This document shows positions 52,235 through 61,477 of a stretch of 64,000 nucleotides of DNA, piece after piece. The stretch comes from Faucicola osloensis_B (GTDB lineage Bacteria > Pseudomonadota > Gammaproteobacteria > Pseudomonadales > Moraxellaceae), in contig CAXORL010000002.1 of assembly GCA_964211495.1 (NCBI GenBank), positions 343,867-407,866 on the forward strand, in the 5' to 3' direction. The first letter of the stretch is position 1; each line of letters opens with the position of its first letter. The notes beneath the pieces were generated by a model, which saw nothing but the letters and a program-made list of their open reading frames with translations, was not told the origin of the DNA and ran no database searches. The position numbers and the translations under genes are program-made.

Positions 52235-52263
52235 GGCAATAGATAGTTTCTATTGCCTTTTTT
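52235..52263 (+). terminator. Intrinsic terminator after glyQ
   Basis: GGCAATAGA (52235-52243) and TCTATTGCC (52249-52257) followed by six Ts. It makes a glyQ-glyS read-through transcript unlikely. Confidence 0.9.
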
Positions 52264-52428
52264 CTTCCCTTATTTTATTGCTTATTTTGTTATCAACGCT
52301 AATAAAAAATATCAAATTATCAGAATATTCTAATCTCGCATATTTATATCAAAAATCGCCACAGGGCAACGGGGCGCTATTCTACTACAATAGCCGCAGC
52401 AAGTAAGCCAGGTAACAAGGGGCGGTGA

Positions 52429-53298
52429 GTGGAACTTTATTTTATTTTAGCAGGTATTTTTGTCGGATTTTGCGTAGGTGTGACGGGCGTGGGCGGTGGG
52501 TCACTGATGACGCCGATTCTGATTTTACTGCTAAAAGTAGAGCCGCATATTGCTGTCGGCACCGATTTGCTATACGCTGCTATTTCCAAGTTTTTTGGTG
52601 GTGTGGTGCACTTTAAAAAATCAAATGTCGTTTGGCCAATCGTGCTATGGCTAGCGATTGGCAGTATTCCAGCCTCCATTGTCACCAATTATCTCGTCGC
52701 TACTTACTTGGGTAATATCAACGCCATCAAACTAATCATGACCTTGATATTGGGCGTGATGTTGACCATTACCGGGATTTCGCTGATTTTTCGCAACCGT
52801 ATTGAGGCGTTTTTTGATAAATACCGTAAAAATGACCAAACTGACAGCCTCACCTCCCAAATCCCTAAATATAAATTGGTGCTGATGGGCATATTGCTCG
52901 GGGTAGTAGTGACCTTATCCTCGGTTGGGGCAGGGGCATTTGGCGTGATGGCGCTGGTGCTGATTTTTCCCCAATTGCCACTCATTCGTATCATCGGCTC
53001 AGATGTGGTACATGCGGTGCTGTTAACCTTGGTCGCAGGTCTCGGGCATTTGCTGTCAGGCAGTGTGGATTTTCACATGCTGACCTTTTTGCTCATTGGC
53101 GCGATTCCTGCCATTATTGTAGGCACATTATTAAGCAGTAAATTACCTGAGAAAAAATTGCGCCCGATTTTAGGGGTGACGCTGTTGTTGTTAGGCATTA
53201 ACTTTGTGGTCAATCCTGCCAAAGCCAAACCAAAAGCGGCGGTCAATACGCCAGTCGCTACAACCGCTGTAACTACTTCGGCAAGCGCCAGCCGATAA
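52429..53298 (+). CDS. TauE/SafE family sulfite/organosulfur exporter-like protein
   Basis: 289 residues from a GTG with AAGGGGCGG upstream. About eight membrane spans in two halves. Each half has the family's glycine-rich motif: FVGFCVGVTGVGGGSLMTPIL (about 11-31) and LLGVVVTLSSVGAGAFGVMAL. The first is followed by GTDLLYAAISKF and the second by GSDVVHAVLLT. Substrate unknown. A Lys/Ala/Thr-rich C-terminal tail of about 30 residues is unusual. It is inserted between glyQ and glyS and has terminators on both sides. Confidence 0.9.
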   Translation: MELYFILAGIFVGFCVGVTGVGGGSLMTPILILLLKVEPHIAVGTDLLYAAISKFFGGVVHFKKSNVVWPIVLWLAIGSIPASIVTNYLVATYLGNINAIKLIMTLILGVMLTITGISLIFRNRIEAFFDKYRKNDQTDSLTSQIPKYKLVLMGILLGVVVTLSSVGAGAFGVMALVLIFPQLPLIRIIGSDVVHAVLLTLVAGLGHLLSGSVDFHMLTFLLIGAIPAIIVGTLLSSKLPEKKLRPILGVTLLLLGINFVVNPAKAKPKAAVNTPVATTAVTTSASASR

Positions 53299-53335
53299 GT
53301 TTACTTTTCGTTTTACGATGATGGTTTTCTTGATT

Positions 53336-53358
53336 TGCCCCGATGATGGGGCATTTTT
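53336..53358 (+). terminator. Intrinsic terminator after the TauE gene
   Basis: TGCCCC (53336-53341) and GGGGCA (53348-53353) followed by five Ts. Confidence 0.85.
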
Positions 53359-53420
53359 ATGGCTTAAATTTCTGCTATAATCGCCTATATTTACCCTATT
53401 TGAATCAACAAGGCTTTAGC

Positions 53421-55523
53421 ATGTCTACTATTTTATTTGAACTTGGCACCGAAGAATTGCCCCCAAAAAATCTAAAAACATTGCGCGATGCACTTAACGA
53501 CCATGTCACCCAATCGCTAACAGATGCCAATATTCGCTTTGATACCATTAAAAGCTTTGCCGCCCCGCGTCGCCTTGCCTTGCAGATTCAAGGAATTAGT
53601 GAAAAACAGCCCGATAAAACCGAACAAAAACGCGGTCCTGCAGTCAAAGCTGCCTATGACAAGGACGGTAATCCAACCAAAGCGGCACAAGGGTTTGCCC
53701 AAGGCTTGGGTATTGACGTCAAGGATTTGATTACCATCAAAGGTGATAAAGGTGATTATATCGGCTATGAAATGAATGTTATCGGTCAGCCTGTGGCTGA
53801 GTTGTTGCCGAGTATTTTTCAAAAAGCCTTAGATGAATTGCCGATTGCCAAACGCATGCGCAGTGGCGCAGAGCGTTCTGAGTTTGTTCGCCCTGTCAAA
53901 TGGTTGGTGCTACTCAAAGATGACCAAGTGCTGCCAGCAACGATTCAAGGATTAACGTCGGGTGAGACAGGGTCGCAGGGCGTTGAACTGGGTCGTTATA
54001 GTCTCGGACATCGTTTCCATCATCCTGATAAGGTTAGAATTGACACGGCGGACAGCTATGAGCAAAACCTTGCCGAGGCGCACGTTATCGCTGATTTTGA
54101 CAAACGCCAACAACAGATCAAAGCGCAAGTCCAACAGCTTGCCGATGAAGTAGGTGCGACCGCTATCGTACCGCAAGATTTGCTTGATGAAGTCACTGCG
54201 CTAGTCGATTATCCGGTAGCGCTACGCGCAAGCTTTGAGCCACGATTTTTACAAGTGCCGCAAGAGGCCTTGATTAGCACCATGCAGGCGGATCAAAAAT
54301 ATTTTTGTTTGACTGACAGCCAAGGTAAATTACAGCCTTATTTTATCTTTATCAGTAACATTGACAGTAAAGATAAAGCGCAAGTGATTGCCGGTAACGA
54401 AAAAGTGGTACGTCCACGCCTTGCCGACGCTGAGTTTTTCTTTTTACAAGACCAAAAACAGCCATTGTTTGCGCTGACTGAAAATCTCAAAACCCGCGTA
54501 TTCCAAGATAAGTTAGGGACAATTTGGGAAAAATCTGAGCGTATTGCCAAGCTAGCTGCTTTTATTGCGGCTCAAATTGGCGAAGACATTGAGCAAACGG
54601 CACGGGCAGGCTTGCTGTCAAAAGCGGACCTTGCCAGTACCTTAGTGGGTGAGTTTCCAGAATTGCAAGGCGTGGCAGGGACTTACTATGCACGTTTAAA
54701 CCAAGAGCCAGAAGCGGTGGCGGCGGCAATTGAAGAGCAATATCTGCCAAAATTTAGCGGCGATAGATTACCCGCGACCAATATTGGAACGGCGCTAGCA
54801 TTAGCGGACCGTTTGGATACGCTGGTCGGTATTTTTGGCATTGACCAAGCGCCGACCGGTTCAAAAGACCCGTTTAGTCTGCGCCGCGCGGCGATTGGGG
54901 TACTGCGTATTTTGATTGAGAAACAACTGCCACTAAATCTAGTAGTATTGCTTGAGCAAGCTTTATTGGGTTATGTAGGCAAAATTGATGACTTACCAAA
55001 AACTTTCAAACAAGTGATGGAGTTTATCAATTCACGCTACCGTGCCATGTATGAAGACCAAGGCGTGAGCGTAGATACAATTATGGCGGTACAGGCGCTA
55101 CAACCGCAACTGCCAATGGATTTTGACCATCGCATCAAAGCCGTACAAGCCTTCCGTGATTTGCCACCCGCCAAACAACTTGCCGAGGCCAATAAACGTG
55201 TTGCCAATATTTTAGCCAAGGCTGAGGGTGAGATTGCAACCCAAGTACAAACGGCTTATTTACAAGAACCTGCCGAAAAAGCATTGTATCAAGCAGTGCA
55301 AACTGCAGCGCAAAGTATTGAGCCGCATCAACATACTGACAACGCCAACTACACCCAGATTTTACAATCGCTAGCCACACTGCAGCAGCCATTGGATGAC
55401 TTCTTTGATCAGGTGATGGTGAATAGTGAAGATGCTAGCCTCAAAGCTAATCGGTTGGCGCTGCTAAAAAAAGTGCGTGGGTTGTTTTTAACGGTTGCAG
55501 ATATCAGTGAGTTACAGCTATAA
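53421..55523 (+). CDS. glyS: Glycyl-tRNA synthetase beta subunit
   Basis: 700 residues from the ATG at 53421 (E. coli 689). 26 codons upstream are open but run back through the preceding terminator. The beta subunit binds tRNA-Gly and helps the alpha2beta2 enzyme. LFELGTEELPPKNL at the N-terminus, AAPRRLAL, KRMRSGAERSEFVRPVKWLV and GSKDPFSLRRAAIGVLRI are conserved. A C-terminal anticodon-binding domain completes it. Confidence 0.97.
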   Translation: MSTILFELGTEELPPKNLKTLRDALNDHVTQSLTDANIRFDTIKSFAAPRRLALQIQGISEKQPDKTEQKRGPAVKAAYDKDGNPTKAAQGFAQGLGIDVKDLITIKGDKGDYIGYEMNVIGQPVAELLPSIFQKALDELPIAKRMRSGAERSEFVRPVKWLVLLKDDQVLPATIQGLTSGETGSQGVELGRYSLGHRFHHPDKVRIDTADSYEQNLAEAHVIADFDKRQQQIKAQVQQLADEVGATAIVPQDLLDEVTALVDYPVALRASFEPRFLQVPQEALISTMQADQKYFCLTDSQGKLQPYFIFISNIDSKDKAQVIAGNEKVVRPRLADAEFFFLQDQKQPLFALTENLKTRVFQDKLGTIWEKSERIAKLAAFIAAQIGEDIEQTARAGLLSKADLASTLVGEFPELQGVAGTYYARLNQEPEAVAAAIEEQYLPKFSGDRLPATNIGTALALADRLDTLVGIFGIDQAPTGSKDPFSLRRAAIGVLRILIEKQLPLNLVVLLEQALLGYVGKIDDLPKTFKQVMEFINSRYRAMYEDQGVSVDTIMAVQALQPQLPMDFDHRIKAVQAFRDLPPAKQLAEANKRVANILAKAEGEIATQVQTAYLQEPAEKALYQAVQTAAQSIEPHQHTDNANYTQILQSLATLQQPLDDFFDQVMVNSEDASLKANRLALLKKVRGLFLTVADISELQL

Positions 55524-55545
55524 GCTAATTTAGACACGAGTCAAC

Positions 55546-55615
55546 GCTTTAATCATATGGCTTCGATACTGTTGCCTCGATACTATGGCTTTAATACGCC
55601 TGCTTTAATATCATT
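55546..55615. repeat. 14-bp tandem repeat, five units
   Basis: Five head-to-tail 14-bp units of the type GCTTTAATACnATG start at 55546, 55560, 55574, 55588 and 55602, beginning 22 bases after the glyS stop and ending just before its terminator. Confidence 0.85.
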
Positions 55616-55620
55616 GGTTA

Positions 55621-55655
55621 AACCCATACTGACAACGGTCATTATGGGTTTTTTT
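55621..55655 (+). terminator. Intrinsic terminator after glyS
   Basis: AACCCAT (55621-55627) pairs with ATGGGTT (55644-55650), with an inner TGAC/GTCA stem (55630-55633 and 55638-55641) and a T-run after. The remaining bases to 55891 are AT-rich and show no gene. Confidence 0.85.
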
Positions 55656-55891
55656 ACAATCTAAAGATACTTTTACGCTTGTTTTTGCTAAATTGGCAGG
55701 CTAGTTTACACGTATTTGATACTATTTTAAGGGTGTTTTTGTCTGAATTGCTCTTTAGGGTTTATGATGGTATAACCAATATAATCAGGTTTAAAGCTTT
55801 TGGTAAATTGTGTATTTAACGGTGGGGTTTTAGCTATTATTTATTTTTTTTAATTTATCTTTTCTAATTTATCTTGGTCTAGGGTAATTAC

Positions 55892-57337
55892 GTGAAAGTC
55901 AGCAATAACGATAGCTTGTTTCGATATATGGTGCGTACCAAAAGGTATCGGCTTCTTTTACAAAGCTTAGTGTTGCTGTCTTTGTTTGTGCTATCGTTCG
56001 TGATTATCAATGTATATATTGCGCGTTTCTTAACCCAGTCTACCCAGCATATGGATATCATCGGCAACATCAGTGATTTGACGCTTGAGATAGCAACCGG
56101 TGCGCAGTATCTAACGATAACGCCTCACAACGAAAGTCAACAAATCATTCAGACCTTACAAAAGCAGGCGGCTGAGTTAGACGGTTATATGGCACAGTTG
56201 TCCCGCTATCCAAAGCAAGAAACGGCGATGGATGAATTTGCCATTATTTGGCAAGACTATCGCCAAAAAATCGCGCAAGTCTCTGAGCAAGATGAAAAAG
56301 GCAAAGTTGAATTGGCTGAGTTTGCTTATCACAATCAAGCCAAAATTTGGTCGTTGATGAATATTGGCTATGACACTTATCTCAATGACACCTACCGTAC
56401 CGCAGATTATTCGCGCTATTTGACCTATTGCAGTTTTTTTGCCTTGATAGCCTATATCATCTTTTTTATCCATTACACCATCAGACAGATGTATTACGAT
56501 GATGTGGCGATTGATAAAGCGCAGACCGATATGCGCGATATCATGAACACAGTCAAAAAAGGCTTGTTTCTCATCGATGATAAAATGGTCATTGGTGAGC
56601 ATTATTCCAAAAAACTAGAGCAGTTATTGGGGCGCAAGCAGTTAGCTGGGCTGACATTACCCCAGCTGTTACAAAATATGGTCAGTGAAAAAGATATCAG
56701 AGCGACACAGCATTTTATCAATTACCTGTACCAATCCAACGTGGATGAAGAGTTGATTCAAGATATCAACCCACTTAAAACAGTCGAGTTGATTTTTTTA
56801 GATGAAACAGGCGTTACTCATAAGAAATACCTGCATTTTGAATTTTTACGAGTGGTTAAGAGCGAGAATAAAAAATCCATTCATTTATTTGTCAGCGTGG
56901 TAGATATTACCGAAACGGTGCTTTTAACAAAGCAAATCGATAAGGTAAAAGATGAATACCATAAATTTATCAGCCGTGCCGTCTATCTATTAAGTTTAGA
57001 TACGCAAACAGTTGATGATTTTATTGCCACCAAAAGAGCCACTGTTGCGGTCATAACGGATACCTTATATGGGCAGGTATTGGACAAAGAGCAGTTAGTG
57101 ACAAAAGCCAAGACCTTGCTAACAATAACACAAACACTAGCAGATGATACCCAAGTTTTACGTCTCAAACAATATGATGATGTTGTCAATAGTTTGGTGT
57201 ATGAGCTAAAACATTTAACTCGGTTATCCCATATTCAAACCAATGATTTTACTAGCTTTATGCTTAAACTTGATTCCTATCAAGAGATGTTGAATTTAAC
57301 TGAACATTTAATCAATGAACAAGCCGAGCAAGCCTGA
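55892..57337 (+). CDS. Membrane sensor-like protein without a recognised output domain
   Basis: 481 residues. A basic N-terminus leads into membrane span 1 (LLLQSLVLLSLFVLSFVIINVYI, about 21-43). A periplasmic helical region (about 45-175) resembles four-helix-bundle ligand domains. Span 2 (YCSFFALIAYIIFFIHY) is at about 178-194. A PAS-like segment follows (MNTVKKGLFLIDDKMVIGEHYSKKLEQLLG, about 220-249, to VVDITE). The C-terminal 130 residues are helical. No histidine-kinase ATPase, GGDEF, EAL or methyl-accepting domain is visible. It may signal through a partner or an Hpt-like helix bundle. Confidence 0.65.
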   Translation: MKVSNNDSLFRYMVRTKRYRLLLQSLVLLSLFVLSFVIINVYIARFLTQSTQHMDIIGNISDLTLEIATGAQYLTITPHNESQQIIQTLQKQAAELDGYMAQLSRYPKQETAMDEFAIIWQDYRQKIAQVSEQDEKGKVELAEFAYHNQAKIWSLMNIGYDTYLNDTYRTADYSRYLTYCSFFALIAYIIFFIHYTIRQMYYDDVAIDKAQTDMRDIMNTVKKGLFLIDDKMVIGEHYSKKLEQLLGRKQLAGLTLPQLLQNMVSEKDIRATQHFINYLYQSNVDEELIQDINPLKTVELIFLDETGVTHKKYLHFEFLRVVKSENKKSIHLFVSVVDITETVLLTKQIDKVKDEYHKFISRAVYLLSLDTQTVDDFIATKRATVAVITDTLYGQVLDKEQLVTKAKTLLTITQTLADDTQVLRLKQYDDVVNSLVYELKHLTRLSHIQTNDFTSFMLKLDSYQEMLNLTEHLINEQAEQA

Positions 57338-57567
57338 TTGATTATCTACAAAAAATTAAAACTCACATCAGCTATAGTTTACAATGTACTGTCTTATAGC
57401 TGTGTTAAACGCGGGCTTTTAGACGCCAATTCACCACAAATAGATATTCCAAAACACAGCATTAATGTTCCAATAATGCTCTATTGTGAATTTGCAAAAC
57501 TGATTAGCAACTCGTTACAATGCAAAAGAGATTTTTTTGCTAATTAAACTAAATTAAAGGAATATGT

Positions 57568-58854
57568 ATGAGCCCACCGCATCGCCCAGAAACGCTCGCC
57601 ATTCATGCAGGCTATGAACCAGAGCCGACCACCAAAGCTGTCGCCGTCCCTATCTACCACACCAGTTCGTATGCCTTTGATAACACCCAACACGGTGCTG
57701 ACCTTTTTGATCTTAAAGTTGCTGGTAATATCTACACCCGTATCATGAACCCAACCAACGCGGTGCTTGAAGCACGTATGGCAGCGTTAGAAGGCGGCAT
57801 CGGTGCATTGACGGTGGCATCCGGGATGGCGGCGATTACTTATACCATCCAAACCCTATGTGAGGCAGGCGATAACATCGTCTCAGTATCAACTTTGTAT
57901 GGCGGTACTTACAACTTATTTGCCCATGCGTTGCCACGTCAAGGTATCGAAGTGCGTTTCTTTGATTATACCCAACCTGAGACCTTGGTTGATTTGATTG
58001 ATGAACGTACTAAATTGGTATTCGGTGAAAGTATTGGCAATCCATTGGGTAACGTGCTGGATATCGCAAAAATTAGCGAATTTGCTCATAGTAAAGGCGT
58101 ACCTGTGGTAATTGATAACACCGTCGCCACGCCAACATTGTGTCGTCCATTTGAGCATGGTGCTGATATTGTGATTCATTCATTGACCAAATATGTGAGC
58201 GGTTCGGGCACGTCGGTGGGTGGTGTGATTATCGATAGTGGCAAATTTGATTGGGGCACTCACAAAGAACGTTTTGAGATTTTAAATACACCAGATGCCA
58301 GCTATCATGGTGTCAATTTTGTCGAAGCCATGGGTGCTGCGGCGTTTATTGCACGTGCACGCGTTGCGCCCTTACGTAATACCGGTGCGGCACTAAGCCC
58401 AATGAACGCTTGGCAAATTATGCTTGGATTAGAGACGTTAGCCTTGCGTATGGAGCGACATTGCCAAAATGCCCAGTCCGTGGCAGAATTTTTAAACCAT
58501 CATCCGCAAGTGGCTTGGGTCAAGTACGCAGGATTAACTGATCATCCAGAGCATAAGCTTGCGCAAAAATACTTTGGTGGTAAGCCATCAGCTATTCTAA
58601 CCTTTGGGTTAAAAGGCGGCCGTGAAGCAGGGGCGAAATTCATTGATGCGCTACAATTAATTACCCGTCTGGTCAATATCGGTGATGCCAAGTCACTCGC
58701 TTGCCACCCTGCAACTACCACGCACCGCCAGTTAAATGCTGAAGAGTTGCAAAAAGCAGGCGTTAGCGAAGACATGATTCGTTTATCCATTGGTATTGAA
58801 CATATTGACGACATCCAAGCTGACCTTGAGCAAGCGTTAGCCGCAGCCAAATAA
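57568..58854 (+). CDS. metY: O-acetylhomoserine sulfhydrylase
   Basis: 428 residues, typical of this longer subgroup of the Cys/Met PLP family. It makes homocysteine from O-acetylhomoserine and sulfide in direct sulfhydrylation. RPETLAIHAGYEPEPTTKAVAVPIYHTSSYAF at the N-terminus, GNIYTRIMNPTN, and the PLP lysine in HSLTKYVSGSG are diagnostic. AAAGGA lies before the ATG. The gene is monocistronic, with a terminator after it. Confidence 0.95.
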   Translation: MSPPHRPETLAIHAGYEPEPTTKAVAVPIYHTSSYAFDNTQHGADLFDLKVAGNIYTRIMNPTNAVLEARMAALEGGIGALTVASGMAAITYTIQTLCEAGDNIVSVSTLYGGTYNLFAHALPRQGIEVRFFDYTQPETLVDLIDERTKLVFGESIGNPLGNVLDIAKISEFAHSKGVPVVIDNTVATPTLCRPFEHGADIVIHSLTKYVSGSGTSVGGVIIDSGKFDWGTHKERFEILNTPDASYHGVNFVEAMGAAAFIARARVAPLRNTGAALSPMNAWQIMLGLETLALRMERHCQNAQSVAEFLNHHPQVAWVKYAGLTDHPEHKLAQKYFGGKPSAILTFGLKGGREAGAKFIDALQLITRLVNIGDAKSLACHPATTTHRQLNAEELQKAGVSEDMIRLSIGIEHIDDIQADLEQALAAAK

Positions 58855-58870
58855 TCTATTCAAATAAAAA

Positions 58871-58892
58871 GCGAGCATTAAGCTCGTTTTTT
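58871..58892 (+). terminator. Intrinsic terminator after metY
   Basis: CGAGC (58872-58876) and GCTCG (58882-58886) with an A-run before and a T-run after. Confidence 0.75.
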
Positions 58893-58921
58893 ATTTCGAC
58901 CAAATTTTTTAGCTCAGAAAA

Positions 58922-59431
58922 ATGCGAATGATAAACAAAAAAATTGGATTATGGGTAAAAAATTTTGCCATATATGCCTTGGTGTTTATCGCTATCTATA
59001 ATGTGGTCAATTGGTGGCGACAACCCATGATGCCAGCCAATCCTGTTTTGCAATTTACTACCATTCAGGGTCAAACCATCGATTTGCAACAAATGAGTCA
59101 ACAGCGACCTGTTTTGGTGTATTTTTGGGGCAGTTGGTGTGGCGTATGTCGCCAAACCTCACCCAGTGTGGATAAACTGGCAAAATCAATGGATTATCCT
59201 GTGGTGAGCGTTGCGGTGAATTCAGGCGAGCCAAATGAAGTGCAACAATACCTAAGTCAGCATGGGTGGCAATTTGTAACGATAAATGATAAAGATGGCA
59301 AAATTTTCACAGACTGGCAGGGACAAGTGACGCCATCTTTCATCATTTTAAAAGATGGCAAAATGGTACAAGGTCTGACGGGGTTTCATCCAGCATGGGA
59401 ACTAAAATTGCGACTGTGGCTATTACGATAA
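58922..59431 (+). CDS. Membrane-anchored thioredoxin-like disulfide oxidoreductase
   Basis: 169 residues. One N-terminal membrane anchor (VKNFAIYALVFIAIYNVVNWW, about 12-32) precedes a periplasmic thioredoxin fold. The active-site motif is WCGVC in FWGSWCGVCRQTSP. The cis-proline loop reads VTPSFIIL. It resembles ScsD/TlpA-type proteins that act on periplasmic thiols. A partner could not be identified nearby. Confidence 0.85.
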   Translation: MRMINKKIGLWVKNFAIYALVFIAIYNVVNWWRQPMMPANPVLQFTTIQGQTIDLQQMSQQRPVLVYFWGSWCGVCRQTSPSVDKLAKSMDYPVVSVAVNSGEPNEVQQYLSQHGWQFVTINDKDGKIFTDWQGQVTPSFIILKDGKMVQGLTGFHPAWELKLRLWLLR

Positions 59432-59452
59432 TATTTATTACGACAACATTTA
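59423..59452. repeat. 15-bp tandem duplication at a gene end
   Basis: TTACGATAATATTTA and TTACGACAACATTTA, head to tail. The first contains the stop codon of the thioredoxin-like gene; the second touches the end of the convergent hydratase gene. Confidence 0.8.
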
Positions 59453-60244
59453 CTTGCCCTGCCAAACTGGAGGACGTTTGGCAATAAACGCATCTATGCC
59501 TTCTTGGGCATCTGCCGCCATCATATTATCCGCCATGGTACAGCTAGCAAATTCGTACGCTTGTTGGATAGGCATATTTAATTGTTGATAGAACATTTGC
59601 TTACCGACTTTTACCGCTAAAGGTGATTTATCTAAGATATGTTGGGCTAGCTGCTTGACACAGTCATCAAGTTTATCACTTGCGACAGCATGATTAATTA
59701 GTCCAAACTGCACCGCTTTTTCTGCACTGATAAACTCACCTGTCATTAGCATTTCAAAGGCTTGTTTGGTAGGTAGGTTACGACTAATTGCTACTGCGGG
59801 TGTTGAGCAGAATAAACCCACCCGAATTCCTGACGTAGCAAACGTCGCAGTATTGGCAGCAACAGCCATATCACAGGTGGCAACTAACTGACAACCAGCT
59901 GCAGTCGCAAGTCCTTGTACTTTAGCTATTACAGGTTGCGGCAGTTGCAAAATTTGTTGCATGACGTTACTGCAACGGGTGAATAGTTGCTGCTGATACT
60001 CGTGCTCAGGATTGGCACGCATTTGTTTGAGATTGTGTCCTGAGCAAAATGCCTTGCCATTGGCAGCCACTACCACCACTCGCACGTTGTCATCATTGGC
60101 TATTTGGGTCAGATGTTGGGACAAGGCAGTCAGCATTTCTTGTGATAGCACATTGTATTCTTGTGGACGATTGAGTGTAAGCGTGGTCAATCCATTATTA
60201 TCGCTGCGTAAGACATAATCAGTATCTGAGTTTATAGCGGTCAT
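59450..60244 (-). CDS. Enoyl-CoA hydratase/isomerase family protein
   Basis: 264 residues from the ATG at 60244, preferred because AAGGATG lies just upstream on the minus strand; the frame has an extra 10 codons. Crotonase fold: the oxyanion-hole segments are AFCSGHNLKQM and GLATAAGCQLVATCDMAVA. SGIRVGLFCSTPAVAISR and FISAEKAVQFGLIN are as in the ECHDC3-like subgroup. The glutamates normally used for hydration appear not to be conserved, so hydratase activity is uncertain. Confidence 0.82.
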   Translation of the reverse strand: MTAINSDTDYVLRSDNNGLTTLTLNRPQEYNVLSQEMLTALSQHLTQIANDDNVRVVVVAANGKAFCSGHNLKQMRANPEHEYQQQLFTRCSNVMQQILQLPQPVIAKVQGLATAAGCQLVATCDMAVAANTATFATSGIRVGLFCSTPAVAISRNLPTKQAFEMLMTGEFISAEKAVQFGLINHAVASDKLDDCVKQLAQHILDKSPLAVKVGKQMFYQQLNMPIQQAYEFASCTMADNMMAADAQEGIDAFIAKRPPVWQGK

Positions 60245-60308
60245 TTTTACATCCTTGTAAATGTTATTAATCATTTTATCCTAACACAATTGACTATTCT
60301 CAAGCCAA

Positions 60309-60340
60309 AAAAAATACCCCAAATTTATGGGGTATTTTTA
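60309..60340 (-). terminator. Intrinsic terminator after tsf
   Basis: AAATACCCCA (60312-60321) and TGGGGTATTT (60328-60337) with A/T runs on both sides, so it can act in both directions. The palindrome AACCGCTTAGCGGTT at 60348-60362 adds a second hairpin after the tsf stop. Confidence 0.9.
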
Positions 60341-60370
60341 ACAAGTTAACCGCTTAGCGGTTGTCGCTTA

Positions 60371-61249
60371 TTATTTAGCTGCTGCTGCTTGAGCCGCCGC
60401 CACTTCTTCAGCGAAGTTTTCTTGTTTTTTCTCGATGCCTTCACCCACTTCTAAGCGTTTGAATGCTTTAACCGTCATACCTTCAGATTTTAATATATCG
60501 CCAACTTTTTTCTCATTGTCGATAACGTAAGGTTGGTTCAACAAAGTCACTTCGTTCAAGTACTTTTGTAGACCACCGGTGATCATTTTTTCAATCACAG
60601 CGTCTGGTTTGCCAGATTCTTTCGCTTTCGCTTCGATGATGTCTTTTTCACGCGCTAGCGTATCAGCAGGTACATTCGCTTCATCAACAGCGATTGGGTT
60701 GAATGCCGCAACTTGCATCGCTACATGTTTTGCGGTGTCTGCATTGCCGCCTTCAACAGAAACCACTACACCAATACGAATACCGTGACGGTAAGAGGCT
60801 AGGTTGTCACCTTCAATCACTTCTGCACGACGTACTTGGATGTTTTCACCGATTTTTTGTACGAGCTCAACACGGGCTTCTTCAACCGTTTGACCATCGC
60901 CATACGGCAATGCAGAGATAGCCGCTACATCAGTGGTATTGTTGGCAAGCGCAAGTTCAGCTACTTTGTTAGCAAATGCGGTGAAGTTAGCATCTTTTGC
61001 CACGAAGTCAGTTTGACAGTTTACTTCAAGTAGTAAGGCTTTGTTACCTTCTTGCGCAATAATGATAGCGCCATCAGCAGCAATGTTACCTGCTTTTTTA
61101 GCAGCTTTTGCTTGACCTGATTTACGCAGGTTATCGATTGCGGTTTCGATGTCGCCGTCTGCTTCTTGTAGGGCTTTTTTACATTCCATCATACCAAGAC
61201 CTGTACGGTCACGTAATTCTTTTACCAGTTTTGCACTAATTTCTGCCAT
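60371..61249 (-). CDS. tsf: Translation elongation factor Ts
   Basis: 292 residues from the ATG at 61249 (E. coli 283); four upstream codons are open but do not fit the family. EF-Ts recycles EF-Tu by GDP/GTP exchange. The N-terminal UBA-like domain (ISAKLVKELRDRTGLGMMECKKAL) and the TDFV-containing core (NCQTDFVAKDANF) are diagnostic. rpsB lies 228 bases upstream on the same strand, the normal order. Confidence 0.97.
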   Translation of the reverse strand: MAEISAKLVKELRDRTGLGMMECKKALQEADGDIETAIDNLRKSGQAKAAKKAGNIAADGAIIIAQEGNKALLLEVNCQTDFVAKDANFTAFANKVAELALANNTTDVAAISALPYGDGQTVEEARVELVQKIGENIQVRRAEVIEGDNLASYRHGIRIGVVVSVEGGNADTAKHVAMQVAAFNPIAVDEANVPADTLAREKDIIEAKAKESGKPDAVIEKMITGGLQKYLNEVTLLNQPYVIDNEKKVGDILKSEGMTVKAFKRLEVGEGIEKKQENFAEEVAAAQAAAAK

Positions 61250-61477
61250 GAGATACCTCAATTGATTATCATTATAGATGAAAATTGGGTTGTTTATTGT
61301 CTAAACAATTGGAGATTAAAGGACAAAAATTAGTGATTTTTGCCCTTTAATATTACGCTACAAATTCGAATTTTTAGAAACTAATTTTGTGTTTACCCAT
61401 CAAAGTTAGTTTATAAAATTTTGATGACAGTATCATAACAACCTAAGCAATGCGCTGCTATAATACTACGGTAACCC

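Noticed and set aside
57338..57547. 69-codon frame between the sensor gene and metY
   Set aside because: Non-ATG start directly at the preceding stop codon, no ribosome-binding site, composition like random AT-rich DNA.
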